From NCBI RefSeq assembly GCF_050589685.1, contig NZ_JBNGOS010000037.1, positions 1-64,000 of the forward strand: a stretch of 64,000 nucleotides of DNA. The letters run 5' to 3'. Source of the stretch: Saccharicrinis sp050589685 (lineage in GTDB: Bacteria > Bacteroidota > Bacteroidia > Bacteroidales > Marinilabiliaceae). The translations under genes and the position numbers were made by a program. Every line of letters starts with the position of its first letter. Position 1 is the first letter of the stretch. The notes beneath the pieces are model-generated. The model was not told the origin of the DNA. It did no database searches and saw only the letters and a list, made by a program, of their open reading frames with translations. Shown here piece by piece: positions 1 to 9,825 of the stretch.

Positions 1-90
1 TATGGTGAGTTGAAGTGAAGCAGCGGAGTGTCTTGTTTTGAAACAATTTCAATGTGTAATAGATTTTCTAATGCATAATCCGGATTTAAC
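1..90 (+). repeat. MITE-like repeat, copy A (cut by window start)
   Basis: Right-hand part of the dispersed repeat also found at 25039, 32257, 50159, 61086 and 62385. It is almost identical to the right part of the 62385 copy, sharing the CAGCGGAGTG variant of the hairpin arm, and ends in CCGGATTTAA. The left part lies outside the window. Confidence 0.8.
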
Positions 91-143
91 TTACTAAACC
101 ATCCAATTCTTTGGTTTGTCCCCTATTTTTTTTGATAAAAAAT

Positions 144-180
144 AAGGGCTGTCTCACTAGTACTTTTTAAGACAGCCCTT
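144..180 (-). terminator. Rho-independent terminator of the susCD operon
   Basis: A perfect 10-bp stem, AAGGGCTGTC at 144-153 with GACAGCCCTT at 171-180. Read on the minus strand the stem is followed by ATTTTTT. It lies 24 bp beyond the stop codon of the last gene of the susC-susD-lipoprotein operon, so the operon probably ends here. Confidence 0.85.
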
Positions 181-203
181 TTATCATTCAAATCTCCCTT
201 TGA

Positions 204-704
204 TTACTCAATGGTAATGTCAAATGGGAATGTTCTCTGATCAAATTCGTAAGAATCATAACCATGATTGGTGGCAACCACTGTCATTGTAAACGTACCG
301 GATTCCGGATAGGTATACAATGCATTCCAACCAATTTCTTCATTTAAACTAGTTTTTATGCCTTTTGCTCGTAGCAAACCATAGTCACTGTAGTAATTAC
401 TTTTCGTCAATACCTGATTGCCATTAATATCTATAGAGTCGGTCACATTATCAACCATTTTCATTACCTCTCGTTCTGATCCGGGCCAAAACACAATAAT
501 GTCAGCATCACTATCAACGGCAACCGTATATCTTACACCACTTACCGGGTTAGTTACCTCTTCGTATTTACTCTTTTCATTAAGGATATAAAACTTTACG
601 CCATTCACTTTAGGTGTAGGTATATCCTCCTTTAAACATGATACAAATACCACCGAAAACAGAAGTAGTATCATAGATATAATTCTAAATTGTTTCATTT
701 TCAT
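204..704 (-). CDS. SusCD-associated lipoprotein, unknown function
   Basis: 166 residues with a lipoprotein signal peptide (hydrophobic stretch then VSC, Cys23), so probably an outer-membrane lipoprotein. The rest is polar and beta-rich, with a repeated pattern resembling the small Ig/PKD-like accessory lipoproteins that follow SusD genes. I recognise no named family. It starts 20 bp after the susD-like stop and is the last gene before the terminator at 144-180, so it is co-transcribed with the transporter. A surface ligand-binding role, as for SusE/SusF, is inference from position only. Confidence 0.75.
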   Translation of the reverse strand: MKMKQFRIISMILLLFSVVFVSCLKEDIPTPKVNGVKFYILNEKSKYEEVTNPVSGVRYTVAVDSDADIIVFWPGSEREVMKMVDNVTDSIDINGNQVLTKSNYYSDYGLLRAKGIKTSLNEEIGWNALYTYPESGTFTMTVVATNHGYDSYEFDQRTFPFDITIE

Positions 705-724
705 AATATTATATTATTACCTTA

Positions 725-2200
725 TTAATAGCCTGCGTTTTGCGGAAGCGTTTGGTCCTTTTGAATTTCTGCTGTAGGAATTGGAAATAGCAACTGGTAA
801 GGTTCGATGGGTTGATCTTCTTGTCCATAATCTTCACCTGTAACAGTCATTAGTGCTTCCGAAATAATTTCAACAGCTTTCCCCGTACGTTTTAAGTCCC
901 AGAATCGATGGCACTCAAAAGCAAGCTCTGCCCTTCTTTCATGTAAAATCCTATAAATATCCAGATTAAAATCAGCGGCCAGAGGTGTGGCATTTGATCT
1001 TTCCCTTACCATATTTACATAAGGAATAGCATCACTTGTTTTACCGTTGTTCATTAAACATTCTGCATACATTAACAACGCATCAGCATAGCGGAAAACA
1101 ATAAAGTTGTAATCTGTGCCTAAATCTTTTACAGCAACCCTTCCAGCTCTATCCGGAGCCATCTTTTTAGGAAACGCCTGATATTCAGGAGTAGCTCCTT
1201 CAACATAACCGGAATCAACAGATAAGTCTAAACGTTCAAAATCTCCCGCATCATGAAGTTCTTGAAGATAGTCGTGTGTTACCATAAAAACATTGGTATA
1301 TGTTGTACCTATTACGTAAGATATATCATTGGTCATGTTTCTAAAATACCATGAAGGTTGGCCTGCCGCGACATTAAAGTTCACCTCAAAAAGTGATTCT
1401 TTACCGAACTTATTAGCTGGGTCAAATACTTCGGTTAAGTTATCCATTAAACCATACTCCCCAACCTCCTTATCCACAATCATTCTTTTTAAGGTAGCTT
1501 CCGCTGCAGAATAGTCCCGAATTTCCATTTGTGCTTTGGCCAACCCCATCAACGCACTTCCTTTATGGGCACGCGCTTCTTCACCACTAAGCTGACTGGC
1601 ACCTTTTTCAAAACACATTGCTACAGCCTTTGTGAAATCCGGGATAATTACATCACTGTAAATCTCTGAAACCTGGGTTCGACCAATACCAAATGCATCG
1701 GAAGGGTCTCCAAAAACACTAACTACCTTTGGAACATCTCCATAGGTTCGAACCAAATTCATATAGGCAAGTCCACGTAAAAAGTAACACTCCCCTTTCA
1801 TGGCATCAACTTCTAATATTTCGGCATTATCTTCGCTAATATAACTATCCAAGATACCGAGCAAAACGTTACAACGGTAAATCATTAAATAGTTATCCTG
1901 CCATACTCTGGAAGCTGAATTCGCGTTGGTTTTCTTAAAGGTATGAATTGCATCAACCATATAACGGTCTTTTCCATCGTCTGATGCCATTTCTATATTT
2001 TCATACATACCACCATCATAATCATAAACCTCCTGAAGCACTTTATAACAACCAGCTAATCCGGTCTTTAACTCATCCACATTATTATAGTATACATCAG
2101 GCGACAATTTGTCTTCCGGTTGCTTGTCCAAAAAGTCATCGCATCCAAAAAGCAACACTGTGAACAATAATATCAATATATTTATTTTATTTTTATACAT
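725..2200 (-). CDS. SusD/RagB-family nutrient-binding outer-membrane lipoprotein
   Basis: 491 residues. The lipobox LLFGCDDFLDKQP gives acylated Cys20, followed by the Asp-rich start typical of SusD. The TPR-like helical body includes the family pattern ECYFLRGLAYMNLVRTYGDVP, and the C-terminal segment is of the LLFPIPTAEIQ type. SusD proteins form the lid over a SusC TonB-dependent channel and capture oligosaccharides or peptides. The gene starts 11 bp after the susC-like stop, so the two are in one operon. No glycoside hydrolase, lyase or sulfatase is encoded nearby, so the substrate cannot be predicted. Confidence 0.95.
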   Translation of the reverse strand: MYKNKINILILLFTVLLFGCDDFLDKQPEDKLSPDVYYNNVDELKTGLAGCYKVLQEVYDYDGGMYENIEMASDDGKDRYMVDAIHTFKKTNANSASRVWQDNYLMIYRCNVLLGILDSYISEDNAEILEVDAMKGECYFLRGLAYMNLVRTYGDVPKVVSVFGDPSDAFGIGRTQVSEIYSDVIIPDFTKAVAMCFEKGASQLSGEEARAHKGSALMGLAKAQMEIRDYSAAEATLKRMIVDKEVGEYGLMDNLTEVFDPANKFGKESLFEVNFNVAAGQPSWYFRNMTNDISYVIGTTYTNVFMVTHDYLQELHDAGDFERLDLSVDSGYVEGATPEYQAFPKKMAPDRAGRVAVKDLGTDYNFIVFRYADALLMYAECLMNNGKTSDAIPYVNMVRERSNATPLAADFNLDIYRILHERRAELAFECHRFWDLKRTGKAVEIISEALMTVTGEDYGQEDQPIEPYQLLFPIPTAEIQKDQTLPQNAGY

Positions 2201-2211
2201 AGTATTTCGAT

Positions 2212-5200
2212 TTAAAAGTCAAGATTAATACCAAAAGTTAAGGTTCTTGGCAAAGGATAATCACCTGTTCTATCTACACCTTGCGAAAGGGCAGAGTCAC
2301 CTTTATAGTTACCCATTGGGTTATATCCAGGGTAATCGGAAACTAAAAACGCATTATCCAGGTTTACATAAATGCGGGCACGTGAAATTGAAGCCTTTTT
2401 TGTTATTTTACCCGGAAGGGTGTAACCTAAGGCAATATTTTCACAAAGTATATAACTTGCATCAAACAATAAGCCTCCTGTAAGATTCCTGGTATTTGAA
2501 TCATATGACTTACGGTTTGGTGCAGGATATTTAGCGTTAGGGTTATCTTCTGTCCAATAATTGTTAAAATAATCATAGGTAGTGTTCGATCGTCCTTGCC
2601 CGCGGAATAAGAAAAAGTTGTAATCTTGTGTCATCATTTTTTCTCCACCCTGGCGACCTGTAAGCTTAAATGACATATCAAAACCTTTATATGAAAAGAT
2701 ATTAGATAAACCCCAAATAAAATCGGGTGTTGCATTACCTAATACGGTTTTATCAGAATCATCCAATATTCCATCACCGTTAACATCTGCACTCTTTGGT
2801 GAACCCGGTTGTGAACGGTTAGCCCAATTAGTTTTTGTTGAGCCATAAATAGGATTTGTCTTCACGTCTTCCCAATCGCTGTAAGCGCCTAAAGAATGAA
2901 CCCCCCAAAGGCCGGCTAGTGGACGACCTTCTGTTGTATAACCTGAATTATTAACAATAGGACGTTTATCGGAACCGATATTTGTAACCATATTTCTATA
3001 ATAAGAAAGTGTGGCTGTAGTAGTCCAAGTAAATTCACCTTCAAAATTACGGGTGGTTAGCAGATACTCAAATCCTTTATTTGTCATGCTACCTAAATTC
3101 TGCATAACGCTGCTATGTCCTGTTATTAAAGGTAAAGGTCGGTTGAACAACATATCTTCAGTATCTCTTTCAAAATAATCCGCAGAGACACTAATGCGGC
3201 TATCAAATAAGGATAAATCTACTCCAAAACTTAAATCTTTAGTTGTTTCCCAACCTAATGTTGGGTTAGGAATTTTACTATTATAATATCCTGTTGTAGC
3301 ATCAGATCCTGCTCCAAAGGGATATGTAGCACTTCCCAGGTCTGCTATTGCTAAATAGTTAGTAATACCGGAGTTACCAATTTTACCCCAACCTGCACGA
3401 AGTTTCATATCACCCACAAAAGCGTTAAGAGGGCTAAAGAAGCTTTCGTCAGAAATACGCCATGCTACTGAAAAAGATGGAAATACCGCCCATTTTTTTT
3501 CAAGCCCAAATTTAGAAGAACCATCTCTACGAACAGAGGCGGTTAAGTAATATTTACTTGCATAGTTATAACTTGCACGAGCAAACGAACCAATCATACT
3601 CTGACTGTTTTTATTTGTTCTTGCATCATTTTGCATATCCTTCACTAATGTACCCTGGTTAAGGGTATTAATGATATCTTGTGCAAACTCATACTTTCTG
3701 ATGTAAGCCGAGTTGTAACTCGACTCTTCCATAGAGAAACCGGCCATAGCTGAAATGGAGTGGTTTCCAATGTTTTTTTTATAAGTTAAAAAAGACTGCA
3801 CATCCCAGTATTGGCTACTACTATACTCGAATCTTCCCTCGTTAGGCTGCGTTTTTTTACTACTTGTTGGCACAAAGCTTGGCAAGTAGAAATTACGTTC
3901 TCTATAGTTAAGATTATGATTGAAAGATGATTTCCAAACCAAATCTTTCATCAAGGTAATATCGGTATAAAACTTAGAATTTAATCGTGCCGTCTTACGT
4001 TGATCCGTTACATCCGCAAAGGTTAATGGGTTGGCCAAAAACGCGACGTTCCAGTCCCATGGGCTGTTTAGCTCCATGCCTGTGCGGTAGAAAGTACCAT
4101 CTTCGTTATGCGTAGGAAAAATGGGAGCAAGTTGTGCAGCTACAAGAAGAGGGTTGTTCGATCCACTGGTTGATGTTGAATTGTGAAGCACATCGGTTTT
4201 TTCAATAGTTGGAGCAAGGTTCAGTCCAATCGTCAACCAGTTGTTTACTTTCTGTTCGATCTTAGAACGGAATCCATACCGATCATACCCGGTACTTTTT
4301 ATCATACCATCATTTAAGTATATACCTCCCGAAACGTAATATGTTAAATTATCAGTACCGCCGGAAAAAGAAATTTGCGCATCCGTTACGCTACCTGTTC
4401 CAAAGAACTCATCTTGCCAATCGGTATCATAGGGCATATCTTTTAACTCGTCTGATACTGTAATCCATCTGTAGTGCTTACTTGTAGGGCTTTGCATAGC
4501 TGATGCATGACGAGAATACTCCATCCAATTGGCAATTCGTGTTTCATCAGAGTCTAAACGTGACCATAATGGTGCGTTTGGATCATCAGAACCTAAATTT
4601 GGATCTTCCACCAGATAGGCATTTGCTCTGGAATCTTCGTAATACTGTAAAAAGTCATCACGATTTAATGCATCATACTTGCGTAGTACTTCTTGAACGC
4701 CTCGTTTTAAAGAAACACTGACTTTAGTTTTACCTTTTTTCCCCGATTTGGTAGTAATTAAAACAACACCATTAGCTGCACGCGTACCATAAATAGCACT
4801 TGAGGCCGCATCCTTTAAAATCTCTATCGATTGAATATCATCCGGGTTAATAAAGTTAATTGGCGATTCCGAAGCACTAAATCCAGCAGGCAAAGGTTGT
4901 CCATCTAGCACATACAAAGGGGCATTGGATGCATTTACAGAAGAAAGACCACGAATAACAATATTACTACCTCCACCGGGAGCACCATTGGTTTGTGATA
5001 CAGAAACTCCCGCTACACTACCACTTATCCCTTGCGCAAAGTTAGCTACAGGTCTATCCTTAAATACCTCTGCATCAACAGAAGCAATTGCGGAAGAAAC
5101 ATCTCGCTTTTTTTGCACACCATATCCAATAGCAACTACCTCTTCGATACCAATCGCATCAGGAATCAATTGGATATTAATGATTGTTTTGTTCTCGATG

Positions 5201-5550
5201 GCTACTTCTTCGGAAAGCATACCTACAAACGAAAACACTAAGGTTTCTGTACCATTTAGGTTTGTTAAAGAATATTTACCATCCATATCTGTTATGATAC
5301 CCATGGTTGTTCCTTTCACTATAATAGTTACACCGGGAAGTGGGCTTCCTGTTTCATCTGTTACCACTCCCGTAACAGTATGGTCTTTAGTTTGCTGCAT
5401 TTCAGTTGCAGCTCCTATATTATGCAACCCATTCTTTGCCACTAGCGTTCCTAAACCCATAAAGAGCCCAAGGCAAGTTAAACTTGCTATTTTTAAATAC
5501 TGGGTATTTAAAAGGTTCAGAATTTTTACATTCTTTCGGTTTTTTTTCAT
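2212..5550 (-). CDS. SusC/RagA-family TonB-linked outer-membrane receptor
   Basis: 1112 residues: a signal peptide, a carboxypeptidase-regulatory-like beta domain (about 57-135, VTGVVTDETGSPLPGVTI), a plug domain with the SusC signature (about 140-270, IEEVVAIGYGVQKKRDVSSA and SIEILKDAASSAIYG), then a long outer-membrane barrel ending in NLDF. It would take up a large nutrient across the outer membrane, energised by TonB. It is the first gene of the operon with the SusD partner. No sigma/anti-sigma pair, hybrid two-component protein or SusR-like regulator is adjacent, which is less usual for such loci. Confidence 0.97.
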   Translation of the reverse strand: MKKNRKNVKILNLLNTQYLKIASLTCLGLFMGLGTLVAKNGLHNIGAATEMQQTKDHTVTGVVTDETGSPLPGVTIIVKGTTMGIITDMDGKYSLTNLNGTETLVFSFVGMLSEEVAIENKTIINIQLIPDAIGIEEVVAIGYGVQKKRDVSSAIASVDAEVFKDRPVANFAQGISGSVAGVSVSQTNGAPGGGSNIVIRGLSSVNASNAPLYVLDGQPLPAGFSASESPINFINPDDIQSIEILKDAASSAIYGTRAANGVVLITTKSGKKGKTKVSVSLKRGVQEVLRKYDALNRDDFLQYYEDSRANAYLVEDPNLGSDDPNAPLWSRLDSDETRIANWMEYSRHASAMQSPTSKHYRWITVSDELKDMPYDTDWQDEFFGTGSVTDAQISFSGGTDNLTYYVSGGIYLNDGMIKSTGYDRYGFRSKIEQKVNNWLTIGLNLAPTIEKTDVLHNSTSTSGSNNPLLVAAQLAPIFPTHNEDGTFYRTGMELNSPWDWNVAFLANPLTFADVTDQRKTARLNSKFYTDITLMKDLVWKSSFNHNLNYRERNFYLPSFVPTSSKKTQPNEGRFEYSSSQYWDVQSFLTYKKNIGNHSISAMAGFSMEESSYNSAYIRKYEFAQDIINTLNQGTLVKDMQNDARTNKNSQSMIGSFARASYNYASKYYLTASVRRDGSSKFGLEKKWAVFPSFSVAWRISDESFFSPLNAFVGDMKLRAGWGKIGNSGITNYLAIADLGSATYPFGAGSDATTGYYNSKIPNPTLGWETTKDLSFGVDLSLFDSRISVSADYFERDTEDMLFNRPLPLITGHSSVMQNLGSMTNKGFEYLLTTRNFEGEFTWTTTATLSYYRNMVTNIGSDKRPIVNNSGYTTEGRPLAGLWGVHSLGAYSDWEDVKTNPIYGSTKTNWANRSQPGSPKSADVNGDGILDDSDKTVLGNATPDFIWGLSNIFSYKGFDMSFKLTGRQGGEKMMTQDYNFFLFRGQGRSNTTYDYFNNYWTEDNPNAKYPAPNRKSYDSNTRNLTGGLLFDASYILCENIALGYTLPGKITKKASISRARIYVNLDNAFLVSDYPGYNPMGNYKGDSALSQGVDRTGDYPLPRTLTFGINLDF

Positions 5551-5664
5551 GTAATTAAAATTTAGTAAGTCATTAATTAAGATTTATTTACAATAACATA
5601 ATACACAAGATCAGAATCCAACCTTAACTGAAGGATATTGCCAGACCTATTCAACCAGTTTCTT

Positions 5665-5679
5665 AACCTTGTTAAGGTT
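5665..5679. promoter_or_regulatory. Inverted repeat upstream of susC, possible operator
   Basis: AACCTT-gtt-AAGGTT, a perfect 6-bp inverted repeat about 115 bp upstream of the susC start. It has the size of a dimeric regulator site. No TAnnTTTG box was found next to it, so the link to susC is inference. Confidence 0.3.
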
Positions 5680-6426
5680 TGTTGAATAATGTTAAAATTA
5701 TGCGATGGAAAGAAGTCTGAATAATAAACCTGTATCATTCAATTGCACAAATGCGCCATTATTGAACTTATTTCCCAATGTGAGATTTTAGTAGGATAAT
5801 CCGCATGGCTAAAAACCCTTAAAAACGGATGATGTAAGCGGCTGATGTAAGACTTATTTGAAGTGTGCCCTTAATTGTTAATGAGGCACAGTTATATACC
5901 AAGAGATAATAAAGCTTAATTAGAACATTGGTTTTGTTTCACATTCCAAGAATCTCCTGCTACTACAATCCATAAAGATTCATGAGTATTATTCACTCGT
6001 ATAAAACAGACATGATTGGATGCACTATTTCTATCTTACAAGTAAGTTTTTTTCCTACTACGCCAGGCCTTTTACTGCTATACCGTGCTGTTGAAAAAAA
6101 CCACAAATGCCGGAATGTATCGATTTCATTAAATCCCATCAATTATTAGGCTTTGAATTTCTCAACGAAATTTATTGAACACACTACTAACAAATCACTA
6201 ATTATAATAGATGAAAGGTCGTAATTATGAAATATTGGTATGCAAGGCTCTCCATCCAAAGATAGATGAGAAGCTCCCATATTATTTGTAATCAACGGAG
6301 CGATAACCCTGGTTTCAAAGGCTATCTTGCTAACCGGCAAATCGGCAATTTATAACCAATACTTAGCTTTCTCTTTTTTAAAATTAATGTAGTCCTGCGT
6401 ACTGTCGGCAAAAGTTTTTTTCCTTA

Positions 6427-6459
6427 TTGTTTTTTCAATCACAAAATTTAGTACATTTG
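6427..6459 (+). promoter_or_regulatory. Promoter of the polyamine operon
   Basis: TTG (6427-6429), 22 bp, then TACATTTG (6452-6459), which matches the Bacteroidota consensus TTG-N17/23-TAnnTTTG. The predicted transcript starts near 6466 and has a leader of about 120 nt before the first gene. Confidence 0.6.
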
Positions 6460-6585
6460 TCAGCATTTTTTTCAGAATCTAAAACAACACATACATTTCT
6501 GAAAACATGCTAATTACAAGTGTTTTTCGTGAGTAGGACTAAAGCGTAATCTGCTCTATCTTTTACTTTTTATAACTAAAAAAAA

Positions 6586-7788
6586 ATGAACAAGGTTCTC
6601 ATTATTGGAGCTGGAGGAGTTAGTAATGTTGTGGTACACAAATGTGCCGCTCTTCCTGAGGTATTTGGAGAAATAATTTTGGCTTCCCGTACCAAAAGCA
6701 AATGCGATGTTATCGCAAAATCTGTAAAAGACAAATTGGGAAAGGAAATTATCACTGAAGCCCTAGATGCAGATCGAACAGAAGATACGATTGCGTTGAT
6801 TCGAAAACACAACCCGCAGTTGGTTATAAATGTAGCATTACCTTATCAAGACCTAGTTATTATGGATGCTTGTTTAGAAACCGGCGTGCACTATCTTGAT
6901 ACAGCTAACTATGAACCTAAGGATGAAGCCAAGTTTGAATACAAATGGCAATGGGCCTATCAGGATAAATTTAAAGAAGCCGGCTTAATGGCTTTACTAG
7001 GAAGCGGTTTTGATCCAGGTGTTACCAACATGTTTTGTGCTTATGCTCAAAAACACTTATTCGATGAAATTCACCACATAGATATTGTAGACTGTAACGG
7101 AGGTGATCACGGCAAGGCATTCGCAACCAACTTTAATCCTGAAATAAATATTCGAGAGATAACTGCACGGGGCCGTTATTGGCAGGAGGGAGAATGGAAA
7201 AGCACAGATCCACTTTCTGTTAATCAGGATTTTGAGTTCCCGGGTGTAGGTACACGCAAAATGTACTTGATGTACCACGAAGAAATGGAGTCGTTATGTC
7301 AGAATATAAAGGGATTAAAACGCATTCGTTTTTGGATGACCTTTGGCGAGGAGTACTTGACGCATTTACGTGTTATACAGAACCTTGGGTTTGATCGTAT
7401 TGACGAGGTCGATTACAAAGGACAGAAAGTAGTTCCTTTGGAATTCTTAAAAACACTGTTGCCCGACCCTGGCAGTTTAGCAGCTAACTATACCGGAAAA
7501 ACATCCATAGGTTGTGTTATCGAAGGCATCAAAGATGGCAAGAATGTTCGCAAATTTATTTACAATATTTGCGACCATGCCCAAACCTACAAAGAAGTTG
7601 GTTCGCAAGCTGTATCATACACTACTGGTGTGCCTGCCATGATTGGTGCCAAAATGATACTAGAAGGTCATTGGAAAAAACAAGGTGTGTTTAATATGGA
7701 GCAACTTGATCCTGATCTTTTTATGGAGGATTTAAATAAATATGGTTTACCCTGGCATGTTGAGGAATGGAGCAATTCGGTGGAATAA
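6586..7788 (+). CDS. Carboxynorspermidine/carboxyspermidine dehydrogenase (saccharopine dehydrogenase family)
   Basis: 400 residues. An N-terminal Rossmann motif VLIIGAGGVSNVV (4-16) binds NAD(P)H, and the saccharopine-dehydrogenase-like catalytic half follows (GSGFDPGVTNMF near 145). The enzyme condenses putrescine (or diaminopropane) with aspartate semialdehyde and reduces the Schiff base to carboxyspermidine (or carboxynorspermidine). The assignment over saccharopine or lysine dehydrogenase rests on context: the next gene, overlapping by 22 bp, is the matching decarboxylase, and agmatinase plus arginine decarboxylase follow. First gene of the operon; the cytosol is the expected location. 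Confidence 0.93.
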   Translation: MNKVLIIGAGGVSNVVVHKCAALPEVFGEIILASRTKSKCDVIAKSVKDKLGKEIITEALDADRTEDTIALIRKHNPQLVINVALPYQDLVIMDACLETGVHYLDTANYEPKDEAKFEYKWQWAYQDKFKEAGLMALLGSGFDPGVTNMFCAYAQKHLFDEIHHIDIVDCNGGDHGKAFATNFNPEINIREITARGRYWQEGEWKSTDPLSVNQDFEFPGVGTRKMYLMYHEEMESLCQNIKGLKRIRFWMTFGEEYLTHLRVIQNLGFDRIDEVDYKGQKVVPLEFLKTLLPDPGSLAANYTGKTSIGCVIEGIKDGKNVRKFIYNICDHAQTYKEVGSQAVSYTTGVPAMIGAKMILEGHWKKQGVFNMEQLDPDLFMEDLNKYGLPWHVEEWSNSVE

Positions 7789-8936
7789 ATTTCGCTAAAA
7801 ATGAGTTAGCAGATTTACAAACACCCTGTTACGTAGTAAACGAAACACAACTGGAGCGTAATCTCCAGTTGTTAAAATACGTACAGGAAAAAGCTGAATG
7901 TAAAATTCTGTTAGCCTTTAAAGGGTTTGCCATGTGGAGCCTGGCTCCCTTGGTTCGAAAATATTTGCCCGGAACTTCTGCCAGTTCAGTGAGTGAGGCG
8001 AAACTGGGACATGAGATGTACGGTGGCGAATTGCATGTGTATGCGCCTGCCTTTTCCGATAAGGATATGGAAGAACATGTTAAACTTGCCAACCACATAG
8101 TATTTAACAGTCCAGGTCAATTCAAACGCTTCAAACCCCTATTGACTGCATATCCGAATATCCAAACCGCCATTCGTGTTAATCCGGAGCATTCAGAAAC
8201 AGATACACCTATTTACGACCCTAGCGGTAAATATAGTCGTCTGGGCACCACCCTGAAAAACCTATTGAACCATATCGACGATATTGATGGGATAACAGGC
8301 TTGCATTTTCATAATCTATGCGAATTAAATGCCGATGCACTGGAAAGAACATTAGCCGTAGTAGTAGAAAAATTTGGTTTTTTATTCAAGCGTTTGTCAT
8401 GGATTAATTTTGGCGGAGGTCATCATATTACCAGGTCGGATTATGACCTGGAAAGATTAATAAGAATCATCAAAGCATTCAAATCGAAACATAAGCTTGA
8501 AGTTTACCTAGAACCAGGAGAAGCCATTGCTTTAAATACCGGGGTATTGGTTTCCACAGTTGAAGACGTTATATATAACGAGACGAATATTGCTATTCTG
8601 GACACCTCGGCAACGGCCCATATGCCAGACGTACTGGAGATGCCTTATCGTCCTTACGTATTAAATGCAGAAGAAGCTCATATAAAAGAACATACCTACC
8701 GATTGGGAGGAGTCACATGCCTGGCCGGAGATGTGATAGGGGATTATAGCTTTGACCGTCCGCTAACCTTGGGTGACCGTTTAATATTTGGAGATATGGC
8801 CCATTATACTATGGTAAAAAACAACACTTTTAATGGTGTTCGTTTACCATCAATTTATATTTACAATGAAGAAACTGAGAAATGCCGAGCGGTAAAACAT
8901 TTTTCGTACGAGGATTATAAAAACCGTTTGAGTTAA
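7767..8936 (+). CDS. nspC: Carboxynorspermidine decarboxylase
   Basis: 389 residues, fold type III PLP decarboxylase. The PLP lysine is K52 in LLAFKGFAMW, and HFHNLCE, INFGGGHH and YLEPGEA are the family's phosphate- and substrate-site motifs. It decarboxylates carboxyspermidine or carboxynorspermidine to the final polyamine. The start codon lies inside the dehydrogenase gene (22-bp overlap), suggesting translational coupling. With agmatinase making putrescine in the same operon, spermidine is the likelier product (inference). Confidence 0.95.
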   Translation: MEQFGGINFAKNELADLQTPCYVVNETQLERNLQLLKYVQEKAECKILLAFKGFAMWSLAPLVRKYLPGTSASSVSEAKLGHEMYGGELHVYAPAFSDKDMEEHVKLANHIVFNSPGQFKRFKPLLTAYPNIQTAIRVNPEHSETDTPIYDPSGKYSRLGTTLKNLLNHIDDIDGITGLHFHNLCELNADALERTLAVVVEKFGFLFKRLSWINFGGGHHITRSDYDLERLIRIIKAFKSKHKLEVYLEPGEAIALNTGVLVSTVEDVIYNETNIAILDTSATAHMPDVLEMPYRPYVLNAEEAHIKEHTYRLGGVTCLAGDVIGDYSFDRPLTLGDRLIFGDMAHYTMVKNNTFNGVRLPSIYIYNEETEKCRAVKHFSYEDYKNRLS

Positions 8937-8945
8937 ATTTTTATC

Positions 8946-9797
8946 ATGGATTACACCAAATATTTTTGTGGCGAAGATGGTTATTGTTTAGATTACAAAA
9001 AAGCAGCAATTGCGCTATTGCCTGTCCCTTACGATGGTACAAGCACCTGGATAAAAGGTGCCGACAAAGGGCCTGAAGCCATAATTGAAGCTTCAGGAAC
9101 CCTTGAAATGCTGGATATAGAAACCATGACCGACGTTTCAAAGAAAGGTATTTTCACCATGCCTGCCGTTACCAATAATGGTACTCCGGAAGATATGAGT
9201 TTGTCTGTTGAGCACGCCATAACCAAAATCTTAAACGATGGCAAATTTCCTGTTTTGGTTGGTGGAGAACACTCTGTAAGTATTGGAGCATTTAATGCTA
9301 TCGCCAACCACTATAAGGATGTTACTATTTTACAGTTCGACGCCCACGCCGATTTACGAAAATCCTACGAAGGTTCGGCATACAACCATGCCTGCGCCAT
9401 GTACAAAGCAAAAGAAGTAGCTCCGATAGTTCAGGTAGGCATTAGAAGCATGTGCGAAGATGAAAGCATTTATGTTGATGCAGAAAAAATGTTTTTTCGA
9501 CATCAATTGCGAAAGAATAAGAATTGGCAAAAAGACGTTTTAAAGCAAATGTCTAAAAATGTGTATATTACCATCGACTTAGATGTTTTCGACCCTTCAA
9601 TAATGCCATCTACAGGTACCCCTGAGCCAGATGGATTATTATATTACGATGTGCTATCGATGGTAAAAACAGTAGCCGAAGGGTTTAATATTGTAGGGTT
9701 CGACATAGTAGAACTATGTCCTAATGAGAAAAACAAAGCACCCGATTTTTTGGCTGCCAAACTCATATATCAGATATTAAGCTTGATTTATAAATAG
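8946..9797 (+). CDS. speB: Agmatinase (agmatine ureohydrolase)
   Basis: 283 residues of the arginase/agmatinase family. The Mn-binding residues are all visible: H109 in GGEHS, D132-H134-D136 in DAHAD and D211/D213 in DLDVFDP. It hydrolyses agmatine to putrescine and urea. It begins 9 bp after nspC and is followed 28 bp later by arginine decarboxylase, which makes its substrate. Agmatinase here replaces the agmatine deiminase/N-carbamoylputrescine route described for Bacteroides. Confidence 0.93.
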   Translation: MDYTKYFCGEDGYCLDYKKAAIALLPVPYDGTSTWIKGADKGPEAIIEASGTLEMLDIETMTDVSKKGIFTMPAVTNNGTPEDMSLSVEHAITKILNDGKFPVLVGGEHSVSIGAFNAIANHYKDVTILQFDAHADLRKSYEGSAYNHACAMYKAKEVAPIVQVGIRSMCEDESIYVDAEKMFFRHQLRKNKNWQKDVLKQMSKNVYITIDLDVFDPSIMPSTGTPEPDGLLYYDVLSMVKTVAEGFNIVGFDIVELCPNEKNKAPDFLAAKLIYQILSLIYK

Positions 9798-9825
9798 TAT
9801 TTTTGTTGTTTGACTGTATTTTAGG

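Larger units (their letters stand above)
5551..6585. other. 1-kb intergenic region between divergent operons
   Basis: Separates susC (minus) from the polyamine operon (plus). It holds an AACCTT-gtt-AAGGTT inverted repeat (5665-5679) and a promoter (6427-6459). A 64-codon minus-strand frame at 6146-6340 has no recognisable motif and is not called. The rest shows no gene, RNA or repeat that I can support. Confidence 0.6.

Noticed and set aside
4925..5554. A 209-codon plus-strand ORF.
   Set aside because: It lies wholly antisense to the clearly real susC gene and has no recognisable motif.
6146..6340. A 64-codon minus-strand ORF in the susC/polyamine intergenic region.
   Set aside because: No start context, motif or homology that I can recognise; could be a relic, but unsupported.
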